From DATEGZ01 sp035279905 (lineage in GTDB: Bacteria; Acidobacteriota; Vicinamibacteria; Vicinamibacterales; SCN-69-37): 64,000 nt of DNA. The stretch's first letter is position 1; each line of letters starts with the position of its first letter. The notes beneath the pieces are model-generated. The model was not told where the DNA came from. It made no database searches and saw nothing but the letters and a program-made list of their open reading frames with translations. Position numbers and translations under genes: made by a program. Below are positions 48,585 to 59,126 of the stretch, piece by piece. The DNA is taken from assembly GCA_035279905.1 (NCBI GenBank), contig DATEGZ010000058.1:1-64000 (forward strand), given 5' to 3'.

Positions 48585-49349
48585 ATGCGCTCCCTGGTGC
48601 GTGGCGTGGGCAAGACGTTCGTCGCGATCGGTGCCGTTATTCTGGCCACCGCCGGCTACGTCTGGGTGACGCTGCCTGACGTCCGCCCGCTCAAGTCGGA
48701 GAACCCCAAAACGACCGCGTGGATGCGCATGCGCGCCGCCGAAGCCGAGCGGGAAGGCAAACCCCTGCAGTTCTCTCAGCAGTGGGTGAGCTACTCGAAG
48801 ATTTCCCCGTCGCTCAAGCGCGCCGTGATGGTGGCCGAGGACGCCTCCTTCCTCCAGCACGACGGCGTCGACTACGACGAGCTCCGCGCCGCGATCGAGC
48901 TGGACTGGAGCAAGGGCGAGTTCGTGCGCGGCGCCTCGACGATCACGCAGCAGCTGGCCAAAAACCTTTATCTGTCGCCATCGCGCAACCCGTACCGCAA
49001 GCTGGCCGAGCTCTTCATCACGCGGCGGCTCGAGCTCGAGCTGACCAAGGGCCGGATCTTCGAGCTGTACCTCAATGTGATCGAGTGGGGCGATGGCATC
49101 TGGGGCGCCGAAGCCGCGTCGCAGGCCTACTTCGGGGAGCCGGCCAGCGCGCTCAGCGCGGAACAGTCCGCGCTCCTCGCGGCCGCGATCATCAACCCGC
49201 GGGTGTACAGCCCGGCGCATCCCAACAAGCGCCTGCTGAGCCGCCAGCAGATCATTCTCCGGAACATGGGCTACGTCACACCGCCGTACCCGCCGACGGT
49301 GCAGTTGTTCAGCGCGCCCGCCCAGCCAATCGCTGATTTTCAGTGGTAG
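48585..49349 (+). CDS. mtgA: Monofunctional biosynthetic peptidoglycan transglycosylase
   Basis: A 254-residue inner-membrane enzyme that polymerises lipid II into glycan strands. One N-terminal transmembrane helix (VAIGAVILATAGYVWVTL) is followed by the GT51 domain with VMVAEDASFLQHDGVDYDEL (catalytic Glu, about residue 85), GASTITQQLAKNLYLSPSRNP (about 121), RRLELELTKGRIFELYLNVIEWGDGIWGAEAAS and LLAAAIINPRVYSP. No transpeptidase domain is present, so it is the monofunctional form. GAAGG lies before the ATG. Confidence 0.95.
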   Translation: MRSLVRGVGKTFVAIGAVILATAGYVWVTLPDVRPLKSENPKTTAWMRMRAAEAEREGKPLQFSQQWVSYSKISPSLKRAVMVAEDASFLQHDGVDYDELRAAIELDWSKGEFVRGASTITQQLAKNLYLSPSRNPYRKLAELFITRRLELELTKGRIFELYLNVIEWGDGIWGAEAASQAYFGEPASALSAEQSALLAAAIINPRVYSPAHPNKRLLSRQQIILRNMGYVTPPYPPTVQLFSAPAQPIADFQW

Positions 49350-49353
49350 CGAT

Positions 49354-49947
49354 CTAGAAGAGCCGTCGCACGCCGACGAGACGCGACCGCCAGTACGGCG
49401 TGTCGAAGTGCTCGACGCGCACCGCGCCGCCATCGCCCGGTGCGTGAACGAACTCTCCCGGGCTCGCCGGCCCGAGCGCGATGCCGACGTGCGTGGCGCC
49501 GGGGCCGATCGTCGAGAAGAAAATCAGATCGCCGGCCTGCACATCGTCAATCGGCACGCGGCGTCCAAACTGGTACTGCTCCGCGACCGTCCGAGGCACG
49601 TCCACCTGGTAGTGCTCGAACACGTACCGCACGAGGCCGCTGCAGTCGAAGCCAGCCGCCGGATCTTCGCCACCGAGCCGGTACGGCACACCGAGAAAAC
49701 CAATCGCCATCTGCACGATCGCGTCGGGCGTGAGCAACGTCGCCGCAGGACCGGGCGCGGCAGGAGCTGGCGCGATAGGGACGGGCGTGGGCCTGTCGGT
49801 GGAGCTGCCGGGCGGCAGCGGCGCATTCGGAAACGGCCGCGGCGTCGCGATGGTGCCCGTGGAAGCGCAGGCTGTGGCGATGGTTCCGAAGAGGACGGCG
49901 ACGACGATTCGGAGCCGGCTCGCGATGGCGCGGCGAGCGTCGAGCAT
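49354..49947 (-). CDS. NlpC/P60 (C40) family cell-wall peptidase lipoprotein
   Basis: A 197-residue exported protein with a lipobox (VVAVLFGTIATAC) and a Pro-rich linker (about 30-72). The NlpC/P60 domain holds AIGFLGVPYRLGGEDPAAGFDCSGLVRYVF with the catalytic Cys, VPRTVAEQYQFG, DLIFFSTIGPGATHVGIALG with the His, and FVHAPGDGG. It is expected to cut peptide cross-links or stems in peptidoglycan. It converges on mtgA with a 4-base gap. Confidence 0.92.
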   Translation of the reverse strand: MLDARRAIASRLRIVVAVLFGTIATACASTGTIATPRPFPNAPLPPGSSTDRPTPVPIAPAPAAPGPAATLLTPDAIVQMAIGFLGVPYRLGGEDPAAGFDCSGLVRYVFEHYQVDVPRTVAEQYQFGRRVPIDDVQAGDLIFFSTIGPGATHVGIALGPASPGEFVHAPGDGGAVRVEHFDTPYWRSRLVGVRRLF

Positions 49948-50031
49948 GATCCCAGACTATCGGCCGGATCGCGCCCGGCTCACAGGGCTCTCTAAAGCTT
50001 TGAGTACATTAGTGTTACGTGCTCACAGTCC

Positions 50032-50061
50032 TTGACAACCTTCGAACGTTCCAGCCAGAAT
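50032..50061 (+). promoter_or_regulatory. Promoter of the HNH endonuclease gene
   Basis: A perfect TTGACA (50032-50037) and CAGAAT (50056-50061) are separated by 18 bases. The predicted start of transcription lies about 10 bases before the ATG at 50078. Confidence 0.5.
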
Positions 50062-50077
50062 GATTTGACTTCTCATC

Positions 50078-50611
50078 ATGGAACAGACGCTCCTGCTCAA
50101 CGCGACGTACGAGCCGCTGCGGGTGGTGCACTGGCAGAAGGCGATCACGCTCTGGTGTCAGGGCAAGGTCGAGATTGTCGCGCACCACGACCGCGAGATC
50201 CGCTCCGTCTCGTTCAGCATGAAGATGCCGTCGATCATCCGGCTGCTGCGGCGGATCCGCGTGCGGCGGACATCCGAGTACGTACCGTTCTCGCGCGCGA
50301 ACATCTACGCGCGCGACAACCACAAGTGCCAGTACTGCGGTCACGGTTTCCCGACGTCTGAGCTCACATTCGACCACGTCGTGCCGGTCGCGCAGGGCGG
50401 CCGCAAGGACTGGGAAAACATCGTCACGTGCTGCATCGGCTGCAACCGCCGCAAGGGCGGACGCACGCCCGAGCAGGCCGGCATGCGCCTGGTCCGTCAC
50501 CCGCGCAAGCCGGACAAGGCGCCCGCGATCCGCATCACCTTCGGTCTGCGCAACGCGCCCGAGAGCTGGCGCGATTACGTGTACTGGAACGTCGAGCTCG
50601 ACGACGCGTAA
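50078..50611 (+). CDS. HNH endonuclease family protein
   Basis: A 177-residue cytoplasmic protein. LLLNATYEPLRVVHWQKAITLWCQGKVEIV is a conserved N-terminal region of this stand-alone bacterial family. The HNH nuclease core is YARDNHKCQYCGHGFPTSELTFDHVVPVAQGGRKDWENIVTCC with GCNRRKGG; the two CxxC pairs bind a structural zinc (about 84-130). Its biological role is not known. No restriction or mobile-element genes are adjacent. Confidence 0.88.
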   Translation: MEQTLLLNATYEPLRVVHWQKAITLWCQGKVEIVAHHDREIRSVSFSMKMPSIIRLLRRIRVRRTSEYVPFSRANIYARDNHKCQYCGHGFPTSELTFDHVVPVAQGGRKDWENIVTCCIGCNRRKGGRTPEQAGMRLVRHPRKPDKAPAIRITFGLRNAPESWRDYVYWNVELDDA

Positions 50612-50620
50612 GAGAGCGTC

Positions 50621-51637
50621 GTGCCTCAGGTCATCTCATCGGTTCGACCAGGCTGGGCGGTGCCCGGCGCCTCGGTAGTCGTCTCCGGTATCCACCTGCC
50701 GCTCGGCGCCGACGGGCCGCCGCACGTGCTCGTCGGTCCGCACAACGCGCACGTCACCGCGGCCTCGCGCCAATCACTTCGCGTCGTCGTGCCGTCACAA
50801 TCGGAGGGCGGGACGACGTCGATCCGCATCGACGAGCTGCCTGGCGAGACGGTCTACATCGAGGTCGCGCGCGTGCTCGCGACCGGTGTGCATCAGGTCG
50901 ACAGCCCGATCTTCGATCGGCTCGGGCGTCTCTACGCGACGCACAGCGGCAGCCGCGACACCAAGACGCCCAATCCGCTCTTTCGTGTGAGTCCGGAGGG
51001 TGTGCGCGAGCCGCTCGAGGTCGAGATCGCCAACCCGACCGCGCTGGCTGTGGGACCGGACGGCGCGCTCTTCGTTTCGAGCCGCTTCGACGGACACGTC
51101 TATCGCGTCGGTCACGATGACCGCGCCGAGATCTACGCCTCCGAGCTGGGCGTGCCGACGGGGTTGGCGGTGGCGCCGGACGGGACGCTCTTCGTGGGCG
51201 ATCGATCGGGGTCGATCCTGCGGGTGTCACCAGGCAAAAAGGTCGAGACGTTTGCGTCGCTGCCGGCGAGCGTCGCGGCGTTTCACCTGGCGCTCGGCCC
51301 GGATCGCAGCCTGTACGTGACGGCGCCGACGCTCGCCTCGCACGATCCGGTCTACCGCATCACGCCCGATCGGCTCGTTGATGTCGTCGCGGACGGATTC
51401 GGGCGGCCGCAGGGTCTGGCGTTCGACTCGAACGGAACGCTCTACGTCGTCGACGCGCTCGCGGGCGCGTCGGGGCTCTACAAGGTGGACATCACGCGGC
51501 CCAGGCCGGAGCCCGAGCTCGTCCTGACGAGTCCGGCGCTGATCGGCGTCGCGTTCGATCCCGCGGGCGGCGTCGTGCTGGCGTCGAACGACACGTTGTG
51601 GAGACTGGAAGTCGACGTGAAACCCTTCTCCGCATAG
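50621..51637 (+). CDS. IPT/TIG plus NHL/SMP-30-like beta-propeller protein
   Basis: A 338-residue protein that starts at GTG 50621, ten bases after the HNH gene. The first 85 residues look like an IPT/TIG immunoglobulin fold (SSVRPGWAVPGASVVVSGIHLPLG, TTSIRIDELPGETVYIEV). The rest is a six-bladed propeller with repeated LAVGPDGALFVSSR, LAVAPDGTLFVGDRSG, LALGPDRSLYVTAP and LAFDSNGTLYVVDALAG. No signal peptide is seen. It could be a lactonase-like enzyme or a binding protein. The stop codon TAG abuts a family B repeat. Confidence 0.7.
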   Translation: MPQVISSVRPGWAVPGASVVVSGIHLPLGADGPPHVLVGPHNAHVTAASRQSLRVVVPSQSEGGTTSIRIDELPGETVYIEVARVLATGVHQVDSPIFDRLGRLYATHSGSRDTKTPNPLFRVSPEGVREPLEVEIANPTALAVGPDGALFVSSRFDGHVYRVGHDDRAEIYASELGVPTGLAVAPDGTLFVGDRSGSILRVSPGKKVETFASLPASVAAFHLALGPDRSLYVTAPTLASHDPVYRITPDRLVDVVADGFGRPQGLAFDSNGTLYVVDALAGASGLYKVDITRPRPEPELVLTSPALIGVAFDPAGGVVLASNDTLWRLEVDVKPFSA

Positions 51638-51722
51638 GTTCGACGGGTTCGACGGGTTCGACATGTTCGACTGGTTCCGCAGGTTCCCGAACCCGTGGAA
51701 CCTGCCGAACCTGCCGAACCTG
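51637..51722. repeat. GGTTCGAC / GAACCTGCC inverted repeat array, family B
   Basis: The left part repeats GGTTCGACG(G) with GTTCGACAT and GGTTCCGCA variants. The right part repeats GAACCTGCC in inverse orientation. The array begins with the last base of the upstream TAG stop codon and could fold into a hairpin before the permease gene. Confidence 0.8.
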
Positions 51723-51739
51723 GTCTATCCTCTGTCCCC

Positions 51740-53227
51740 ATGTCTGTCTTCCGGGTCAAACCTCTCGACCAGATCCTGAGCGAGGCTGAAAGCGGCGGCG
51801 AACAGTCGCTGAAACGCGTGCTGGGCGGCGGCGATTTGATCATGCTGGCGATCGGCGCGGTGATTGGGGCCGGCATCTTCGGGTCGATCGGGTCGGCGGC
51901 GGCGGGGCAGGTGGTTGACGGGCAGGTGGTGCGCGTCGGCGCCGGGCCGGCGCTCGTGCTGTCCTTCGTGCTGCTCGGGGCCTGCTGCGCGCTCGCCGGA
52001 CTCTGCTACGCCGAGATGGCGTCCATGATTCCGCAGGCGGGCAGCGCGTATGCCTACTCCTACGCGACGCTCGGCGAGCTGGTCGCGTGGATCATCGGCT
52101 GGGACCTGATCCTCGAGTACGCCGTCGGCAACGTCGCGGTCGCGATCTCCTGGGGCGACTACTTCAAGTCGCTGTTCGCCGGCTGGGTCGACTTTCCCGC
52201 GTGGCTGACGACCGGGTATCGGACGGCGCTCCTGAGCAGCGATCCGGCGGTCAAGGGCCTGATTGACACCGCGCCGCACGTGTTCGGGATTCCCATCCTT
52301 ATTAATGTGCCGGCGTTCGCGATCGTGATGATCATCACGTGGCTGTTGCTTCGCGGGGCGCGCGAGAGCTCGACGGCCAACAACGTGATGGTGATCGTGA
52401 AGCTCGCGGTGCTGGCGCTGTTCATCGTGGCGGGCCTCACGCACATCAACCCCGCGAACTACACGCCGTTCGCGCCCAACGGCTTCACCGGGATTCACCA
52501 AGGCGCGGCGATCGTCTTCTTTGCCTACATCGGCTTCGACGCGATCTCGACCGCGGCCGAGGAGACGAAGAACCCGCAGCGGAACCTTCCGATAGGCATC
52601 CTGGGCGGGCTGGCGATCTGTACGGTGATTTACATCATCATCGGCGCGGTCTTAACGGGGATGGTGCCGTACCAGGATCTCGGCAAGGCTGCCGACCCGC
52701 TCGCCTACGCGCTGAACGCCACGGGCATGCTGTGGATCGCGAAGATCGTGGCCCTGGGCGCCGTGTTCTCGATGGCGGCGGTGCTGCTGGTGTTCCAGTA
52801 CGGCCAGCCGCGCATCTTTTTCGCGATGGCCCGCGACGGCCTGCTTCCCAAGTGGGCGGCGCGCGTCGATCCGAAGACGCGCATTCCGTACATGACCACG
52901 CTCGTGACGGGGCTGTTCGTGGCGGCATGGTCGCTCATCGGCGACGCGGGCGAAACGTACGACCTCACGAACATCGGGACGCTCTTCGCGTTCGTGCTCG
53001 TCTGCCTGGGGGTCATCGTCCTGCGGCACACCGATCCATCGCGGCCGCGGCCGTTCCGCGTGAAGTTCGTGTACCTGGTGGGCCTGCTCGGCGCGGCGCT
53101 GTGCGTCTTCGTCATGAAGGGCCTGCCGCGCATCGCGTGGGAGCGGTTTGGGATCTGGCTGCTGATTGGGCTGGTGTTGTACTTCGCCTATGGGTACACC
53201 CATAGCAGGCTTCGACGATCAAGTTAG
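51740..53227 (+). CDS. Amino acid permease (APC superfamily, cationic amino acid transporter type)
   Basis: A 495-residue inner-membrane carrier with about 12 helices. LKRVLGGGDLIMLAIGAVIGAGIFGSIGSAAAG is the APC helix 1 signature with the unwound GxGIF motif. CYAEMASMIPQAGSAYAYSYATLGELVAWIIGWDLILEYAVG is the helix 2-3 consensus, and FFAYIGFDAISTAAEETKNPQRNLPIGILG is characteristic of the cationic amino acid transporter branch. It takes up amino acids with protons or exchanges them; specificity is not readable. The last codons (Ser-stop) are part of a family A repeat. Confidence 0.9.
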   Translation: MSVFRVKPLDQILSEAESGGEQSLKRVLGGGDLIMLAIGAVIGAGIFGSIGSAAAGQVVDGQVVRVGAGPALVLSFVLLGACCALAGLCYAEMASMIPQAGSAYAYSYATLGELVAWIIGWDLILEYAVGNVAVAISWGDYFKSLFAGWVDFPAWLTTGYRTALLSSDPAVKGLIDTAPHVFGIPILINVPAFAIVMIITWLLLRGARESSTANNVMVIVKLAVLALFIVAGLTHINPANYTPFAPNGFTGIHQGAAIVFFAYIGFDAISTAAEETKNPQRNLPIGILGGLAICTVIYIIIGAVLTGMVPYQDLGKAADPLAYALNATGMLWIAKIVALGAVFSMAAVLLVFQYGQPRIFFAMARDGLLPKWAARVDPKTRIPYMTTLVTGLFVAAWSLIGDAGETYDLTNIGTLFAFVLVCLGVIVLRHTDPSRPRPFRVKFVYLVGLLGAALCVFVMKGLPRIAWERFGIWLLIGLVLYFAYGYTHSRLRRSS

Positions 53228-53310
53228 AAGTTCGAAGTTAGAAGTTCGAAGTTAGAGCGAGACCGGTGACACTCAGAACTTCATACTTCAAACTTCGAAC
53301 TTCACACTTG
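53217..53310. repeat. Family A inverted heptamer array overlapping a stop codon
   Basis: GATCAAGTTAGAAGTTCGAAGT and onward runs rightwards. A core containing GGTGACACTC follows, then the complementary arm with ACTTCAAACTTCGAACTTC. The TAG of the permease gene (53225-53227) lies inside AAGTTAGAAG. Terminal GATC and the core GTGACAC are shared with the element at 15922-16042. Confidence 0.85.
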
Positions 53311-53312
53311 TC

Positions 53313-54410
53313 ATGAGCTTTCCACTTCAAGGCGTCCGCGTCCTCGACCTGACGCGTCTGGTTCCCGGTGCGTTTGCGACGCTGATGCTCGCCGAGCTCG
53401 GGGCGGACGTGATCAAGATCGAGGACCCACGCGGCGGCGATCCGATGCGGCAGTTGCCGCCGCTCGTCGACGGGCGCGGGGTCTTCGACCTGCTGCTCAA
53501 TCGCGGCAAGCGCAGCGTCGTGCTCGACTTGAAGGACCCGGGCGCCCGCGCGTCGCTCGATCGGCTGATCGCGCGGACGGACGTCGTCATCGAGAGCTTC
53601 CGGCCGAGCACGGCGAAGCGGCTCGGCGTCGCGGGCGAGCAGATTCGCGACAGGCATCCGCGCGTCATTCACTGTTCGATCACCGGCTACGGCCAGACCG
53701 GACCGTACGCCGAGCTGCCCGGGCATGATTTGAACTACGTGTCGATCTCCGGGATGCTCGCGGCGGACCGGCCGGACCCCACCGTGCTGCCGCACGTCTT
53801 CATCGCGGACATCGGCGGCGGCGCGATGAGCGCGGTCATCGGGATTCTGGCGGCGCTCGTCGGGCGGGCGCGCGACGGGGAAGGGCGCGCGATCGACATC
53901 TCGATGCACGAGGCGGCGTTGTACTGGGTGATGCTCCCGGCCGCGCGCGAGCTCGTCGAGGGCGGACGAGAAGCGATCGACGAGCTGCCGACGTTCGGCC
54001 GGCACGCTTGCTACAACGTGTACCGGACGAAGGACAACGAGCTCATCGCGCTCGGCGCGCTCGAGCTCAAGTTCTGGAAAGCGTTCTGCGACGCAGTGGG
54101 CCGGCCGGATCTCACGCCACGCCACCTCACGGATCCTGTTGACCAGACTCGACTTCTGGCCGAAGTGCGCCAGATCTTCCTGGCGCGCACGCGTACCGAG
54201 TGGCTCGCGTTCTTCCGCGGCCACGACGTGTGCCTTACGCCCGTGAACTCGCCGGCCGACGCGATGCGCGATCCGCACATCACCGCGCGCGGGGTGGTGC
54301 AGGCTGTGCGCGGCGGACGCGCAATCCTCCCGCCGTTCGTGACGGAGACACCCGACCTGCGCCCCGCGCCGGCGCTTGGTGAGCACACGCAGGAAGTGCT
54401 CAGCGAGTAA
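53313..54410 (+). CDS. CaiB/BaiF family CoA-transferase, alpha-methylacyl-CoA racemase-like
   Basis: A 365-residue class III CoA-transferase-family enzyme. The N-terminal GVRVLDLTRLVPGAFATLMLAELGADVIKIEDPRGGDP and the GQTGPYAELPGHDLNYVSISGML segment, with the catalytic Asp in HDLNY (about 143), are closest to alpha-methylacyl-CoA racemases. IDISMHEAALYWVMLP and WLAFFRGHDVCLTPVNSPADAMRDPHITARG support the family. It could racemise 2-methylacyl-CoA or transfer CoA between acids. It shares a family with formyl-CoA:oxalate CoA-transferase, but the HDLNY context argues against that role. Confidence 0.85.
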   Translation: MSFPLQGVRVLDLTRLVPGAFATLMLAELGADVIKIEDPRGGDPMRQLPPLVDGRGVFDLLLNRGKRSVVLDLKDPGARASLDRLIARTDVVIESFRPSTAKRLGVAGEQIRDRHPRVIHCSITGYGQTGPYAELPGHDLNYVSISGMLAADRPDPTVLPHVFIADIGGGAMSAVIGILAALVGRARDGEGRAIDISMHEAALYWVMLPAARELVEGGREAIDELPTFGRHACYNVYRTKDNELIALGALELKFWKAFCDAVGRPDLTPRHLTDPVDQTRLLAEVRQIFLARTRTEWLAFFRGHDVCLTPVNSPADAMRDPHITARGVVQAVRGGRAILPPFVTETPDLRPAPALGEHTQEVLSE

Positions 54411-54412
54411 GG

Positions 54413-54481
54413 CGGGACTTCTCAGCTCGCCCCGGACTTCTCAGATCGCCTTCCCGGACTTCCTGAATATCCCCGGACTTC
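54413..54481. repeat. CCGGACTTCTCAG repeats, family C in inverse orientation
   Basis: GGGACTTCTCAG, CCGGACTTCTCAG, CCGGACTTCCTGA and CCGGACTTCCCGA occur at roughly 19-22 base intervals. They are the complement of the CTGAGAAGTCCGG unit at 33844-33890. The array begins three bases after the CoA-transferase stop codon. Confidence 0.8.
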
Positions 54482-54491
54482 CCGAGTGCAC

Positions 54492-54497
54492 TAGAAT
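54492..54497 (+). promoter_or_regulatory. -10-like TAGAAT before uvrA
   Basis: TAGAAT lies 43 bases before the ATG at 54541, just after the family C array. No LexA-type box was recognised near it. Confidence 0.3.
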
Positions 54498-54540
54498 GGT
54501 CTATTGGCGTGGCCTCGATTGACCCCGCCTGTACGCACCT

Positions 54541-57396
<2,856 letters not shown>

Positions 57397-57589
57397 CGCT
57401 TGTGGCGGGCATGACACTGTGCCGTTGCCCGGAGTGTGGTAGTTCTGACACGGCTTAGCCGATTTGGCGCCCTCCTCCCCGGAGTGCCTCTTCCCCTAAG
57501 TTAAACCAAATGATAGGGTTACCAGGTCTAAGGTAACCGGAATTACGGTTGGCAATGCGCTTGCTTAATAAGGCTGCCGACAAGGTGTG
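57397..57589 (+). promoter_or_regulatory. lpxC upstream region with a perfect palindrome
   Basis: This 193-base gap after uvrA contains an AT-richer tract. A perfect inverted repeat, GGTTACC-8-GGTAACC, lies at 57517-57538, about 50 bases before the lpxC start. It may be an operator or an mRNA stem. No open frame in the gap is convincing. Confidence 0.4.
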
Positions 57590-58501
57590 ATGGCCAATCA
57601 GCGAACCCTTCGTAGGATGGCTCACTGCGCCGGGATCGGGCTTCATTCCGGGCACAAAGTGACGCTGGCGCTCAAGCCTGCTCCCGCAGATCACGGCATT
57701 CGCTTCTATCGCACCGACCTCGGCGGCGTCGAAATTCCGGCCCGCGTCTCGCACCTCGCTGGACGGCCGCAGCTGCAGACCGGGCTCGTCTCGGACCGCG
57801 CGTCGGTCGAGACCATCGAACACTTGCTGTCGGCGCTCCGGAGCCTCGGCATCGACAACGCGTCGGTCGAGCTCAACCATCCGGAAGTGCCGATCATGGA
57901 CGGCAGCGCGGCGCCCTGGGTCTACCTGATTCAGGACGACGCCGGCATTCGCGAGCTCGCCGCGCCGCGCAAGACGATCCAGATTCTTCGTCCGATTCAG
58001 GTGCAGCACGGCGACAAGCGCATCGCGCTGTACCCGTCGGACCGTTTCAAAGTCAGCTACACGATCTCCTTCGACCATCCACTCCTGCGGCACCAGCAAA
58101 AGACGGTCGATATCGACGAGCAGACGTTCGTCGACGAGATCGCGCCGGCACGGACATTCGGCTTCCTGAAGGAAGTCGAAATGCTGCGCCAGCGCGGTCT
58201 CGCGCTCGGCGGATCGCTCGAGAACGCGATCGTCCTCGGCGAAACGGGCGTGCTCAACCCGCTCCGCTTCGACGACGAGTTCGTGCGCCACAAGATTCTG
58301 GATGTGATCGGCGATCTCGCGCTGGTCGGCCACCCGCTGCTCGGGCACCTGGTCGTGCACCGCGGCGGCCACGCGCTCCACACGGCCTTTGCGGCCGAGC
58401 TCCTGCGCCAGCGCGACTGCTGGCAGTTCGTCGAAACCGGCGACTTCGCGGCCGGCGTCCGTCACGCCGCGGCGACGCCCGCGGCGGCTGAAGCGCGCTA
58501 G
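57590..58501 (+). CDS. lpxC: UDP-3-O-acyl-N-acetylglucosamine deacetylase
   Basis: A 303-residue zinc amidase that performs the committed step of lipid A synthesis in the cytoplasm. Motifs are GIGLHSGHKVTLALKPAP (about 15), SVETIEHLLSALRSLGIDN with a zinc-ligand His (about 70), VPIMDGSAAPWVYLI (about 100), IAPARTFGFLKEVEMLRQRGLALGGSLENAIV (about 185), LRFDDEFVRHKILDVIGDLALVG with zinc ligands (about 225) and GHLVVHRGGHALH (about 252). ATG 57590 is chosen; GTG 57587 is also possible. It shows that the organism has an LPS-type outer membrane. Confidence 0.97.
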   Translation: MANQRTLRRMAHCAGIGLHSGHKVTLALKPAPADHGIRFYRTDLGGVEIPARVSHLAGRPQLQTGLVSDRASVETIEHLLSALRSLGIDNASVELNHPEVPIMDGSAAPWVYLIQDDAGIRELAAPRKTIQILRPIQVQHGDKRIALYPSDRFKVSYTISFDHPLLRHQQKTVDIDEQTFVDEIAPARTFGFLKEVEMLRQRGLALGGSLENAIVLGETGVLNPLRFDDEFVRHKILDVIGDLALVGHPLLGHLVVHRGGHALHTAFAAELLRQRDCWQFVETGDFAAGVRHAAATPAAAEAR

Positions 58502-58782
58502 TTCCCGTCCGTCTCTTCCGCCTGATTCGCCCGGCGCACGATCGACATCATCCGCTCGACTTCGAAGCGGTTGAAGCTCATGAACAGGCTTTCCTTCAGG
58601 TAGACCCGCAGCTCGTCGTCCGTCATCTGCTGGACGAGGAACTGGAACTCGCGGTCGACTTCCTCGAAGCCGTACTCGAGCTCGCGGCGCCGGGCCAGAT
58701 CGCGAGAGATCGCCTCGATGACGGCCAGCACGTCGCCGTCGAGCTCGACGGGCGTGCCGGCGGTGGTCTTGATCGTCCGCAT
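58498..58782 (-). CDS. Small helical protein in the ECF sigma / STAS operon
   Basis: A 94-residue cytoplasmic protein, strongly charged and helical (AVIEAISRDLARRRELEYGFEEVDREFQFLVQQMTDDELRVYLKESLFMSFNRFEVERMM). I do not recognise a domain. It is the third gene after an ECF sigma factor and a STAS protein, with a 2-base gap to the latter, so it may modulate that switch. Its end overlaps the convergent lpxC by 4 bases. Confidence 0.65.
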   Translation of the reverse strand: MRTIKTTAGTPVELDGDVLAVIEAISRDLARRRELEYGFEEVDREFQFLVQQMTDDELRVYLKESLFMSFNRFEVERMMSIVRRANQAEETDGN

Positions 58783-58784
58783 GG

Positions 58785-59126
58785 CTAGCCTCCGAAGCTC
58801 GCGAGCGCCGACGCCTGATCAGCGTGGACCTCGAGGAAGTTGTGCGCGCCCGTCATCGTGAGCATCGTCTCGACGCGCTTCTGGACGTTGGCGAGCTTGA
58901 ACGCGCCGCCGGCCGCGCTGGCCTGCCGGTACAGGTCCATCAGACAACCGATCGTCGCGCTGTCGACGTAGCCGACCGGCGCCAGGTCGACGAGGATCTT
59001 CTTCTCGCCGCCGACGATCAGCGCCGACACCGCCGACGCGAAATCGGAAAGGATCGGGTAGGTCAGCCGTGGTTCGTTGACCCGCATGACCAGGACGCCG
59101 TCGGCGTGAGTGGTAGTGACGTTCAT
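58785..59126 (-). CDS. STAS-domain anti-anti-sigma factor-like protein
   Basis: A 113-residue single STAS domain. It has the pattern GVLVMRVNEPRLTYPILSDFASAVSAL, KKILVDLAPVGYVDSATIGCLMDLYRQA and GAFKLANVQKRVETMLTMTGAHNFLEV. The Ser in VDSATIG (about residue 56) is in the place where SpoIIAA-type antagonists are phosphorylated by an anti-sigma kinase. ATG 59126 overlaps the sigma-factor stop by 4 bases, so the two are translated together. No anti-sigma kinase gene is adjacent. Confidence 0.88.
   Translation of the reverse strand: MNVTTTHADGVLVMRVNEPRLTYPILSDFASAVSALIVGGEKKILVDLAPVGYVDSATIGCLMDLYRQASAAGGAFKLANVQKRVETMLTMTGAHNFLEVHADQASALASFGG

Noticed and set aside
53313..54410. CaiB/BaiF gene as the formyl-CoA:oxalate CoA-transferase of an oxalate pathway
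   Set aside because: The HDLNY and SGML context is that of alpha-methylacyl-CoA racemases. The gene lies about 28 kb from the oxalate operon and no oxalyl-CoA decarboxylase is present.
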